NCBI GenBank assembly: GCA_016937035.1 | Contig: JAFGWS010000095.1 | Location: forward strand, 1 to 16,366 | Direction of reading: 5' to 3' | Length of the DNA stretch: 16,366 nt | Origin: Pontiellaceae bacterium | GTDB taxonomy: Bacteria; Verrucomicrobiota; Kiritimatiellia; Kiritimatiellales; Pontiellaceae | The notes under the pieces: generated by a model | Database searches by the model: none | Seen by the model: only the letters and a program-made list of their open reading frames with translations | Told to the model about the DNA's origin: nothing | Position numbers and translations under genes: made by a program | In this document: positions 6,984 through 13,916 of the stretch, piece by piece | Position numbering within the stretch: position 1 is the stretch's first letter | Layout: every line of letters begins with the position of its first letter

Positions 6984-9304
6984 ACATACAGCACCAGCGA
7001 GGAAAGGCGTTGCCTCTTTTTGAAGGTCAGATCAGGCCAGTTATTTCCGTTGGAATCGCCGGAAACCATATCGCCCCCATCCTGAAAATCGCCGTCCCCG
7101 TTCGCATCGACGGAAAGAAGCGTTCCGCTGTATGCATCATAGCTCTCAATCCTTGCGGGGGAAGATGCCTCCACCGAAAAATCGACAATCTGCTCTTCGG
7201 CAATATCGAGGCGCTGAATCATATGATGAATGGGAATGAGGTAAAACGGATTGTCCTGCAACTCATGAGCATCGATGACGGCCGTACGCTTTTCTGTCTC
7301 CGAAGTCTGATATTCCCAGATCCCCGAAACAACAGCCGATTCATCTCCGTTCGGAATCCACTGACATTGGCAGGTATAGACCGCCTCTTCTGTATCGGAA
7401 TCCGGCAGTCCGGTAATGTCAATTATGCAGGAGGTTCCAGCCGCTAAGCGAATCTCTTGGCTCCATTCTGTATCTTTAAACACAGGACATGAACCAACAG
7501 ACAAGCGGCGGCCATCTTCCCATTTTATTCGATCAATCGGACCAATCAGGCGCAATGTTCCCGACTGAGCGGTCGCCGCTGGATTATAGACATAAAACCG
7601 GCCATAAGCACCCTGTCCCTTAAGCGAACTCGAAAGGCTTGCACGCGGTTGAATATCGACCGCAATCGGCATCTCCACTGGATGTGCGGAAGTGATGGTT
7701 CCAAGATCGATTACAACAGCATCCGGCCGTTCGGTCTCCGAAACAGCGCTATTGGGATGCGCAGCAACAACCTGCTGATCACTTGTATCCTCCACGACGG
7801 AATCTTCAGATCCAAGATTCTGTTTCATATCCGCAAGAACGGTCGAGTTATCGGCCTGACGCTTGGGAAGATTCATCGCCATGGCCAAACGGACGGCTTC
7901 CTGCTGAATCTGAACCGCCTCGGAATAGCGGCCTTTTAAAAACAGAAAGCGGGCATATTTTTCATACAGCGGCAATTCTTTAAATTTATTACCCATCTGC
8001 CGGGCATTATCCAAGGCCAGTATAAGCCAGTCTTCCAGCTCAGAGCGAACCGCACCGTCAGCCAGCGCAAGATCAATCGCCGTATCCAGCATCGTCAGCC
8101 AATACTGGGGATTTGCATCGTCCGCAACCTTTGCCATTAACCCATCAACAATTTCCCAAGCCGCTTCCGGCTGATTTAGCGCATATAGAATTCGAGCTTT
8201 GTTCAGATGTCCACCCATATTTAACATGCGGCCATAGTACCAATTGCTCTCCATCAATTCTGCAGCTTCAGCAGCCATCTCCAAAACATTATCGGGCAGC
8301 TCACCAGTCAGAATCTGTATAACAGCCAGATCCAGCTTCGCATGCAACAGGTCACATCTCTGGTTTGTATACTTCTCATAAAACGCCTTAGAACACTCAA
8401 GGTATTCCTCCATAAACCGGGCGGCTTCATCAGGATAGCCGTGCAGCAAGGCCAAATCGGAAAGCGTTTTATAGGATTCGTAAAGGCATTGCAGATTAAT
8501 TTCCTCAATCATCAATGTCTGACTAGAGAGATATTGATTGGCATAACGAATACACCATGCACTCAACTCCGCCGCTTTTTTCCAGTCACCGGAGCGCATA
8601 GCCGTATCACTTACAAAACGGATGCCGTATATCGTGGGATAATAGAAAAAATTTCCATTCCCTTCGGCATAAGCCAAAATCCGACCGATATCAATATCGG
8701 TACGATAGATCGGGAACTCACGCTTGCGGGCATCATCCAGAAACGAAAAGATGGGCCCCTCATCAGTATAGGATTCACCGGTTAAATCAAAATGCATATA
8801 GCCCTTCAGGCTTTCCTCAACCTTCAGACTGTATTCACGCGACAGAGCAGCCTTACCCAAACTCTGACAGCATTCTATAATATTGCCGCAATAAATGTAT
8901 TCAAGCGGCTGCAAAAAGACGGCATTAGAACGATCTGGATTATTTGTAATCTTTTTATCAAAAAGATATTCGAAGAGGCAAAATCCCCATTCCTGATCCT
9001 GCTTCCCGCTGTAAGCCTGCGCCTCAAACCAAATTGCACGATGCAGATAATATGTACCAAGGCCTTCTTCTTCGGCCAATACCCAGACCTTGTCTAACGC
9101 CTCCAAAGCAACGTCCATTCCTTTCGCCTTATAGAGATCGACGACCGCCGGAATATGTTCATCAAAAAACGCGATCTGTTCCTGAGGCATTGGCCGATAA
9201 TCCCAATGATTATCCTCGCTGACCTGATCCGCCGCCTCTGCAACAACGAGACATTCCACCATAACCAAAAATGCCGATATTCTTAACATGCTCGTTATCT
9301 TCAT
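6866..9304 (-). CDS. Secreted TPR-like protein with C-terminal beta region and calcium-like loop, function unknown
   Basis: About 812 aa with a cleavable N-terminal signal peptide (hydrophobic SAFLVMVECLVV, likely cleavage near AEA-AD), so probably exported. The N-terminal two thirds are alpha-helical with TPR-like helix pairs, for example GDWKKAAELSAWCIRYANQYL split around Ala/Leu positions, YPDEAARFMEEYL and KGRYSEAVQIQQEAVRLA. A low-complexity linker leads to a beta-rich C-terminal part. That part carries DANGDGDFQDGGD (735-747 counted from the first ATG) and DSNGNNWPDL, which resemble Asp-rich calcium-binding loops. Three ATGs lie in tandem at 9310, 9307 and 9304. GGGAG abuts the first and is 6 nt from the third, so 9304 is preferred. 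No enzyme motif was recognised. Confidence 0.8.
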   Translation of the reverse strand: MKITSMLRISAFLVMVECLVVAEAADQVSEDNHWDYRPMPQEQIAFFDEHIPAVVDLYKAKGMDVALEALDKVWVLAEEEGLGTYYLHRAIWFEAQAYSGKQDQEWGFCLFEYLFDKKITNNPDRSNAVFLQPLEYIYCGNIIECCQSLGKAALSREYSLKVEESLKGYMHFDLTGESYTDEGPIFSFLDDARKREFPIYRTDIDIGRILAYAEGNGNFFYYPTIYGIRFVSDTAMRSGDWKKAAELSAWCIRYANQYLSSQTLMIEEINLQCLYESYKTLSDLALLHGYPDEAARFMEEYLECSKAFYEKYTNQRCDLLHAKLDLAVIQILTGELPDNVLEMAAEAAELMESNWYYGRMLNMGGHLNKARILYALNQPEAAWEIVDGLMAKVADDANPQYWLTMLDTAIDLALADGAVRSELEDWLILALDNARQMGNKFKELPLYEKYARFLFLKGRYSEAVQIQQEAVRLAMAMNLPKRQADNSTVLADMKQNLGSEDSVVEDTSDQQVVAAHPNSAVSETERPDAVVIDLGTITSAHPVEMPIAVDIQPRASLSSSLKGQGAYGRFYVYNPAATAQSGTLRLIGPIDRIKWEDGRRLSVGSCPVFKDTEWSQEIRLAAGTSCIIDITGLPDSDTEEAVYTCQCQWIPNGDESAVVSGIWEYQTSETEKRTAVIDAHELQDNPFYLIPIHHMIQRLDIAEEQIVDFSVEASSPARIESYDAYSGTLLSVDANGDGDFQDGGDMVSGDSNGNNWPDLTFKKRQRLSSLVLYVQPGAKNVNDDTELTVRIRTEDGWQTDAVDVIKPGGNKK

Positions 9305-9508
9305 CATCATCTCCCGGATTTAAAACATTCACCTTATGAATGACATATTTGTGTTACCTAGAAAAGAAGTGTTTACATATACTTACAATGTGACGTTTGT
9401 TTTTCAGATTGCATAATGCTCTCTCTTTCGATTGGTCCACTTCTCGAATACAGCGCAAAAAAGCTGGGTCCCGGAATCCAGTAATTTCACGCAAATGCTC
9501 CCATTTTC

Positions 9509-9532
9509 CAGCTCGCTCGAGCGGCCGAGCTG
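9509..9532. repeat. Inverted repeat CAGCTCG/CGAGCTG
   Basis: CAGCTCG (9509-9515) and CGAGCTG (9526-9532) are perfect inverted copies around a 10-nt loop that itself contains CTCGAG. It falls in the predicted leader of the TPR gene transcript and could fold as RNA. Confidence 0.4.
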
Positions 9533-9552
9533 CTACGCGCCCTTTTGCAAAC

Positions 9553-9581
9553 ATAAAAACACACAAAGATCAGAGTGTCAA
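9553..9581 (-). promoter_or_regulatory. Candidate promoter for the TPR-like gene, long leader
   Basis: Minus strand: perfect -35 TTGACA (9576-9581), 17-nt spacer, -10 TTTTAT (9553-9558, 4 of 6). Transcription would start near 9546, giving a leader of about 240 nt before the ATG at 9304. The leader contains the 9509-9532 inverted repeat. Confidence 0.45.
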
Positions 9582-9806
9582 AACATTATAACTATATTCC
9601 GAAGAAATCACTTTCTTATCCTCCGCGCCTCGGATTTTTGATAGCACCTTTTCGTGCCCTTTCGCATGTTTCGCGCTCAATCTACTCGATTCGCTGTTTG
9701 GGCGCCACGCGACGGGAACGTCGCGTTTGCGACGATGCAGATTAAGGGGAGCAGCGATACGGCAAGCAGGGATGGCTATCCAACGACTATGCAAATTTCT
9801 CCTCAT
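9570..9806 (-). CDS. Small hypothetical ORF overlapping a repeat, doubtful
   Basis: A 78-codon frame whose ATG is preceded by GGAGGAGG about 5 nt upstream, a very strong Shine-Dalgarno, 32 bp after the coaB stop. The protein is basic and starts MRRNLHSRWIAIPACRIAAP. Its middle is translated from the hairpin repeat and gives NSESSRLSAKHAKGHEK. The same frame of the other repeat copy (4214-4271) gives NREPGRLTTKYAW, so the frame is shared by both repeats. No family was recognised; it may be a decayed gene invaded by the repeat or pure repeat sequence. Confidence 0.22.
   Translation of the reverse strand: MRRNLHSRWIAIPACRIAAPLNLHRRKRDVPVAWRPNSESSRLSAKHAKGHEKVLSKIRGAEDKKVISSEYSYNVLTL
9663..9726 (-). 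repeat. Dispersed hairpin repeat, copy 2
   Basis: Minus strand: perfect 8-bp hairpin ACGCGACG-TTCC-CGTCGCGT (9707-9726), a short spacer containing GGCGCC, then a 37-nt tail (9663-9699) starting AAACAGCGAA and ending AAACATGCG. The tail matches copy 1 (4214-4250) at 29 of 37 positions. It continues into CGAAAGGGCACGAAAAGG, a short-period tract. Confidence 0.65.
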
Positions 9807-9838
9807 GTCCCCTCCTCCAGGGAATAGAAGAGTCTATC

Positions 9839-10495
9839 TCATAATGACCGAGTTGAACTTAGTTGGTTCACGGCTTCAAAAATATGGTGGGCGCACGCAC
9901 TTTTACCCATTTGTCCCCAGTGCGAAAACTCCGTTGCTGCGCGGGAGAGAAAGCTGAACGTACCGGTCGATGCCCCCAGCGTAGCGGGCGTGTTGAGGAC
10001 TATGCCGTCGAGATTTTTTTCCGCCAGCTTGCGGCGGGCGTTGGCCTCGCCATCGTGCGTTTGCAGGGCAAAACCGATGGCGATCTGTGCCCACGTTTTT
10101 TCGGCACAGAGCGTTTTTGCAATATCGGGCGTTGGCCGCAGGCGCAAAACCAGCTCCTCCGTTGACTTCGGCATCTTTTCATCGCGCTTTTCTGCCGGTG
10201 TATAATCGGCAACCGCCGCGGCAAAAATGATGATATCGGCGGCAGCAAAGAGTCTGGCTGCGGTGGAACACATTTCTTCGGCGTCGGTGACCGGATAAAT
10301 TTTTCCGGAACTCAGCAGGTCTGGAAGATTATTGGGTGAAACAGGACCGCTGACAAAGTCGACGCAGTATCCGCAGGCCAGCGCTTCCTCAGCGATGGCC
10401 TTCCCCATCAGGCCGCTGCTGGCGTTGCCGATGAAGCGCACAGGATCGATATATTCATGGGTCGGTCCCGAAAGAATGAGCGAGCGCTTTTGCAT
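9839..10495 (-). CDS. coaB: Phosphopantothenate--cysteine ligase (CoaB), stand-alone
   Basis: Joins 4'-phosphopantothenate to cysteine in coenzyme A synthesis; 218 aa. It matches the C-terminal half of CoaBC: GPTHEYIDPVRFIGNASSG (10-28, with the nucleotide-contacting Asn24), AAAVADYTP (92-100), the lysine motif EKMPK (106-110), GFALQTHD (141-148) and KNLDGIVLNTP (160-170). ATG 10495 is chosen, because a TTG-initiated extension to 10531 only re-reads the end of coaC in another frame. The start lies 4 bp after the coaC stop, so translation is probably coupled. The domain is not fused to CoaC as it is in most bacteria, and the two genes are out of frame with each other. Confidence 0.93.
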   Translation of the reverse strand: MQKRSLILSGPTHEYIDPVRFIGNASSGLMGKAIAEEALACGYCVDFVSGPVSPNNLPDLLSSGKIYPVTDAEEMCSTAARLFAAADIIIFAAAVADYTPAEKRDEKMPKSTEELVLRLRPTPDIAKTLCAEKTWAQIAIGFALQTHDGEANARRKLAEKNLDGIVLNTPATLGASTGTFSFLSRAATEFSHWGQMGKSACAHHIFEAVNQLSSTRSL

Positions 10496-10499
10496 CAGC

Positions 10500-11054
10500 T
10501 TACAGCGCGGAGTGAAGGATAATCTGGGCAATCACCGTCGGCGCACTCATGCGCCCATATCCGGTCGTTCCGCAGGCGAGGTATCCCTTTTCAGGCCCGA
10601 CCTGATGCCAACCCAAATTCAGCAGCTTGCGCGCATTCTGAATCACTGCCGGCTGCTGCCACATCTGGACGTTCATCGCCGGACAAAAGATGCGCTTACA
10701 ATCGGCTTTGATCGACAGGGCGCTACAGCTGAGAATGTCGTCACCAAAGCCGTTAGCCAGCTTGGCAATGGTGTTGGCGGTGGCGGGAAGCACCGCAAAA
10801 ACATCCGCTTCGGTGGCAGGATAGAGGTGTGGATAAATCACATCTTTTTCGCCCGAGCCGGTGTCGGGAAAAATGGAGGTGAGCACCTTTTGCCGCGTGA
10901 GCGCGGCAAAGGTGAGCGGAGCAACGAAGCGAGTGGCCGCTTCGGTCATAACGACCCGCACATCGCAGCCGGCCTTTATCAACTGGCTGACAACTTCAGC
11001 GGTTTTGTAGGCGGCGATTCCGCCGGAAACCCCAATCAATACTTTTGGTTTCAT
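10500..11054 (-). CDS. coaC: Phosphopantothenoylcysteine decarboxylase (CoaC), stand-alone
   Basis: FMN-dependent decarboxylase giving 4'-phosphopantetheine in coenzyme A synthesis; 184 aa, matching the N-terminal half of CoaBC. Visible features are the flavin-binding start GVSGGIAAYK (8-17), catalytic His76 in YPHLYPATEADVFAVLPATA, the PAMN motif (125-128) and LACGTTGYGRM (159-169), whose Cys161 corresponds to the catalytic Cys158 of E. coli. GGAG sits 7 nt before the ATG. It is downstream of frr across a 159-bp gap with repeat arrays, and 4 bp upstream of coaB. Together coaC and coaB perform consecutive steps. Confidence 0.94.
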   Translation of the reverse strand: MKPKVLIGVSGGIAAYKTAEVVSQLIKAGCDVRVVMTEAATRFVAPLTFAALTRQKVLTSIFPDTGSGEKDVIYPHLYPATEADVFAVLPATANTIAKLANGFGDDILSCSALSIKADCKRIFCPAMNVQMWQQPAVIQNARKLLNLGWHQVGPEKGYLACGTTGYGRMSAPTVIAQIILHSAL

Positions 11055-11072
11055 GCTGCGACTCCATTTTTT

Positions 11073-11107
11073 AATTGCCGATTGACGATTTCTGATTGCC
11101 GAATGGG
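11073..11107 (+). repeat. Heptamer array (GATTNNN units), left arm
   Basis: Five successive 7-bp units on the plus strand in the coaC-frr gap: AATTGCC, then GATTGAC at 11080, GATTTCT at 11087, GATTGCC at 11094 and GAATGGG at 11101. The phase is kept exactly while the last three bases vary. Confidence 0.7.
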
Positions 11108-11164
11108 TAATGATCTACGCTTGGGACCGTTCGGATCAAATCACTGAAGCATCGCAGATCCGTT

Positions 11165-11196
11165 CATCTTAAATCGCAAATCAGAAATCGCAAATT
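11165..11196 (-). repeat. Heptamer array (GATTNNN units), right inverted arm
   Basis: The same 7-bp periodicity on the minus strand: AATTTGC (11190-11196), GATTTCT (11183-11189), GATTTGC (11176-11182), GATTTAA (11169-11175) and a final GATC/GATG-like start. It is inverted relative to the array at 11073-11107; the exact unit GATTTCT occurs in both arms. Confidence 0.7.
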
Positions 11197-11198
11197 CA

Positions 11199-11213
11199 TG
11201 CGGCAACGCCGCA
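11199..11213 (-). terminator. Hairpin directly after frr stop
   Basis: TGCGGC and GCCGCA pair perfectly around a 3-nt loop, one base beyond the frr stop codon at 11214. There is no long T run behind it (the minus strand continues TGAATTTGCGATTT), so it may attenuate or protect the 3' end rather than terminate fully. Confidence 0.4.
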
Positions 11214-11771
11214 CTAGACTTCCAAAATGTCTTTTTCTTTGGCTGCGAGCATCTCATCCATTTTTTTGATATGCGCATCGGTGCTCTTCTGGATGGTGTC
11301 CAGCGCGGAGTCGCGTTCGTCCTCCGTAATATCGCCGTTTTTCTGAAGGCTTTTCGCCTGATCGTTGGCCTCTCGACGGATATTGCGTACGGCAACGCGT
11401 TGCTCTTCGGTCATGCGTCCGGCCATTTTAACCATATCCTTACGGCGTTCTTCGGAGAGTTCCGGAATCGGAACACGAATGAGCCGACCGTCGTTCAGCG
11501 GAGTAATGCCGATATTTGCCGCCACAATCGCTTTTTCAATCAGGCCGAGCGATGAAGGATCGAACGGGCTGATCACAATCAGTCGCGGTTCCGGGGTGGA
11601 AATATTGGCGATATCGCGAAGGCGGGTGGGCGATCCATAATAGTTCACCGAAATCGTGTCCACCAAAGCGGGGTTTGCTTTGCCGGTCCGCAGGCCGGAC
11701 AATTCCTGTTGAAGGAACTGCACTGCTTTATCCATTTTGTCGTCTGCTTCGAGTAATACGTCGTCGATCAT
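11214..11771 (-). CDS. frr: Ribosome recycling factor
   Basis: Splits post-termination ribosomes together with EF-G. At 185 aa it has exactly the standard length. Recognisable blocks are the helix LSGLRTGKANPALVD (24-38), the domain II stretch NYYGSPTRLRDIANIS, the segment ANIGITPLNDGRLIRVPIP and the conserved SEERRKDMVKM. The final helices contain RNIRREAND and DEMLAAKEKDILEV. AGGAGAGAG precedes the ATG. It lies 19 bp downstream of pyrH, the classical bacterial order pyrH-frr, but rpsB and tsf are not upstream here. Confidence 0.97.
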   Translation of the reverse strand: MIDDVLLEADDKMDKAVQFLQQELSGLRTGKANPALVDTISVNYYGSPTRLRDIANISTPEPRLIVISPFDPSSLGLIEKAIVAANIGITPLNDGRLIRVPIPELSEERRKDMVKMAGRMTEEQRVAVRNIRREANDQAKSLQKNGDITEDERDSALDTIQKSTDAHIKKMDEMLAAKEKDILEV

Positions 11772-11790
11772 AATTTCTCTCTCCTACCAA

Positions 11791-12504
11791 TTAACCATGC
11801 GTTACGAGCGTGCCGGAATCTTTGCCCGCAAAGACATCGACCATCCCGTTTTTCTTAAAAAAGTCAAAAACCACAATAGGTATATCATTTTCCATACACA
11901 ACGAAAAAGCGGCAGCATCCATGACTTTGAGCTGCTTCGAAAGCGCATCCTGATAGGTAATCTTTTCAAAGCGGGTAGCGGTCGGATCCTTTACAGGATC
12001 GGCGGAATAGATGCCGTCAACCTTGGTGGCCTTCATCAGCACATCGGCTTCAATTTCAGAAGCTCGGAGCGCAGCCGCGCTGTCGGTGGTAAAATAGGGA
12101 TTTCCAGTGCCGGCACCGAAAATAACCACGCGGCCTTTTTCGAGGTGGCGGATCGCCTTACGCCGAATAAACGGCTCTGCAATGGCGGGCATGGAGATCG
12201 CGGTCATAACGCGCGTCTGAATACCGTGGTTTTCGAGTGTGTTCTGAATGGCCAGCGAGTTAATCACCGTGGCCATCATGCCCATATAGTCGCCGGTGGT
12301 GCGGTCGGTGCCTTTATCCGCACCGGCCAACCCGCGGAAAATATTGCCGCCACCGACCACAACAGCGATTTCCGCGCCCATATCAAGCATCTGTTTAAAT
12401 TCCTCTGCCAGCTTATGGAGCAGGTCAGGGTCATGATTGAGCCCTTTTTCTTTATTTTGCAGGGCTTCGCCGCTGACTTTCAGCAGAATACGTCTATACT
12501 TCAT
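11791..12504 (-). CDS. pyrH: UMP kinase
   Basis: Phosphorylates UMP to UDP with ATP; hexameric amino-acid-kinase-fold enzyme of the pyrimidine pathway; 237 aa, typical length. Motifs are LLKVSGEAL (7-15), VVGGGNIFRG (49-58), GDYMGMMATVIN (71-82), GTGNPYFTTDSAA (132-144) and MKATKVDGIYSADP (157-170). AAGGA lies just upstream of the ATG at 12504. frr follows after 19 bp. The gene is divergent from the glycosyl-hydrolase-like gene at 12609, so the approximately 100-bp gap must hold promoters for both. A weak candidate for pyrH is at 12532-12561. Confidence 0.97.
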   Translation of the reverse strand: MKYRRILLKVSGEALQNKEKGLNHDPDLLHKLAEEFKQMLDMGAEIAVVVGGGNIFRGLAGADKGTDRTTGDYMGMMATVINSLAIQNTLENHGIQTRVMTAISMPAIAEPFIRRKAIRHLEKGRVVIFGAGTGNPYFTTDSAAALRASEIEADVLMKATKVDGIYSADPVKDPTATRFEKITYQDALSKQLKVMDAAAFSLCMENDIPIVVFDFFKKNGMVDVFAGKDSGTLVTHG

Positions 12505-12531
12505 AAATTCCTTTCATCTGATCGCGGCTGT

Positions 12532-12561
12532 AGACTAGAACAGCAGATAGGGGAGTGTAAA
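12532..12561 (-). promoter_or_regulatory. Weak candidate promoter for the pyrH operon
   Basis: Minus strand: TTTACA (12556-12561), 18-nt spacer, TAGTCT (12532-12537), about 30 nt before the pyrH ATG. The -35 matches 5 of 6 and the -10 matches 3 to 4 of 6. It is the best pair I could find in this gap, but it is weak. Confidence 0.22.
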
Positions 12562-12608
12562 TTTCAATCCTTGGAATCTTAAACATTTTATCGGGCGGAG
12601 TTGGGTGT

Positions 12609-13808
12609 ATGAGACGTTTTTTCGGGTGGGTCGGTGTCTTTTTAATCGTCAGCGTGGTGGTGATTTTAATCTGGGCGGCTCTGCGCAACGACCACTCCGA
12701 GCCACCCATCCGTGCCATCTGGGTGTCGCGTTACGAATATAAAACGCCCGAGGACGTGGAGAAGATTGTCAAAAATCTGGCCGATGCCGGCTTTACGGAT
12801 CTCTTTTTTCAGGTGCGCGGAAACGGAACAGCCTATTATAAAAGCAACCTTGAGCCGTGGGCGTTCGAACTGTCCGGTTCGGGGGATAACGTCGATCTGA
12901 TCGGAAAAGACCCGGGCTGGGATCCGCTCCAGTTGGCGATTGATACCGCAAAGGGAACCCAACTCCGCGTCCACGCCTACATGAATGTGCTCCCGGGGTG
13001 GAAAGGGCTGGCAGATCCTCCGACGAAGCAGGGTCAGCTCTGGAGCGCACATCCCGACTGGTTTATGGTCGATTCACTCGGCTCAAAAATGCTGCCGACG
13101 CCCGGGTGGTATGCCTTTCTGAATCCAGTCATGCCGGAAGTGCGGAAACATCTGCAGGCCGTAGCGCACGAGCTTTCAGCATACGATGTGGCCGGCGTCC
13201 ACCTCGACTATATCCGCTACCCGCACGATTATCGCGACGAGGCTCCGAGGCGCTACCCCAACGCATCGAAGGCGGAGATCGAGCAGCGCTCCGAGTTCTC
13301 ATACGATCCGGTCTCGCTCGACAAACTTGCCGCCCGGTTTGGAGAAGATCCCACGAAAGAGCAGATCCGGGAATTCCGCTGCGACTCCGTTACGCAGGTA
13401 GTCCGCGATATTTCTGCGGGGCTGAGAAAGGACTGTCTGCTGAGCTGCAGTGTATTGGGAAATCCGGTCGATGGAAAATATCTGGCCTATCAGGATTCCG
13501 GGAAATGGGCCAAAGAAGGATTGGTCGACTGGGTGGTGCAGATGGATTATGCTACGCGCTCGTTTGATCTTTACCTTGAAAAAATGGAGGAAACAACCGG
13601 CCGCCGCGCCTTTCGTGACCGCGTGGTCGTGGGGCTTTTCTGCGAAAACAATACCGACCTGCTGCTGAAGCAGATCGACACCGCCAAGCATTCCGGCTGT
13701 CTCGGACTCGCTCTCTTTTCCTACGGTTACCTCTTTGATGAGCAACACCAGCTCACCGAAAAAGGCCGCCGCGTTCTGAAACGATTCATCCCGGCGGAGA
13801 AGCCCTGA
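12609..13808 (+). CDS. Membrane-anchored glycosyl-hydrolase-like 10 (GHL10/DigH-type) protein
   Basis: A 399-aa protein with a single N-terminal membrane segment (about 5-25) and no lipobox Cys, so probably anchored with its domain outside the cytoplasm. The rest resembles the GHL10 (formerly DUF187) TIM-barrel family, which includes E. coli DigH (YddW), a glycosidase acting on denuded peptidoglycan strands. Supporting blocks are RAIWVSRY (35-42), GFTDLFFQVRGNGTAYY (61-77), the loop AHPDWF (147-152), the catalytic-region strand VAGVHLDYIRYP (194-205) and VDWVVQMDYA (306-315). GGAG lies 8 nt before the ATG. The substrate is inferred only from family; it could instead act on another polysaccharide. 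Confidence 0.82.
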   Translation: MRRFFGWVGVFLIVSVVVILIWAALRNDHSEPPIRAIWVSRYEYKTPEDVEKIVKNLADAGFTDLFFQVRGNGTAYYKSNLEPWAFELSGSGDNVDLIGKDPGWDPLQLAIDTAKGTQLRVHAYMNVLPGWKGLADPPTKQGQLWSAHPDWFMVDSLGSKMLPTPGWYAFLNPVMPEVRKHLQAVAHELSAYDVAGVHLDYIRYPHDYRDEAPRRYPNASKAEIEQRSEFSYDPVSLDKLAARFGEDPTKEQIREFRCDSVTQVVRDISAGLRKDCLLSCSVLGNPVDGKYLAYQDSGKWAKEGLVDWVVQMDYATRSFDLYLEKMEETTGRRAFRDRVVVGLFCENNTDLLLKQIDTAKHSGCLGLALFSYGYLFDEQHQLTEKGRRVLKRFIPAEKP

Positions 13809-13916
13809 ATATACGACCCACGGAACCCATCCTAATCCTTCCTTACTTCGTGCTCGCACTCATCTTAAGAAAAATATGGACACCCCCTCACCCCATCGCC
13901 CACTCTATTGCGCATT

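Larger units (their letters stand above)
9311..9838. other. 528-bp intergenic stretch with promoter and repeats
   Basis: Lies between the coaB end and the TPR gene start, both on the minus strand. It contains a plausible minus-strand promoter (9553-9581), a 7-bp inverted repeat (9509-9532), the second copy of the hairpin repeat (9663-9726), a tract with CACGAAA-like units (about 9635-9665, minus strand) and a weakly supported ORF with a strong Shine-Dalgarno (9570-9806). A second open frame, 9354-9566 minus, looks like a leader region without recognisable homology. Confidence 0.55.

Noticed and set aside
9430..9810. Possible remnant of a REP-associated transposase
   Set aside because: I looked for the HUH (His-hydrophobic-His) motif and the YHV start typical of such transposases and found neither on either strand.
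10496..10531. TTG-initiated N-terminal extension of coaB
   Set aside because: It only re-reads the end of coaC in another frame; ATG 10495 fits the domain start and coupling distance.
10332..11147. 271-codon plus-strand frame over coaC/coaB
   Set aside because: Antisense to two genes with catalytic motifs; composition is not protein-like.
11073..11196. CRISPR-like array
   Set aside because: Units are 7 bp without unique spacers of 25-40 bp, and no cas genes are nearby.
11737..12582. 281-codon plus-strand frame over pyrH
   Set aside because: Antisense shadow of the conserved UMP kinase gene, without any family signal.
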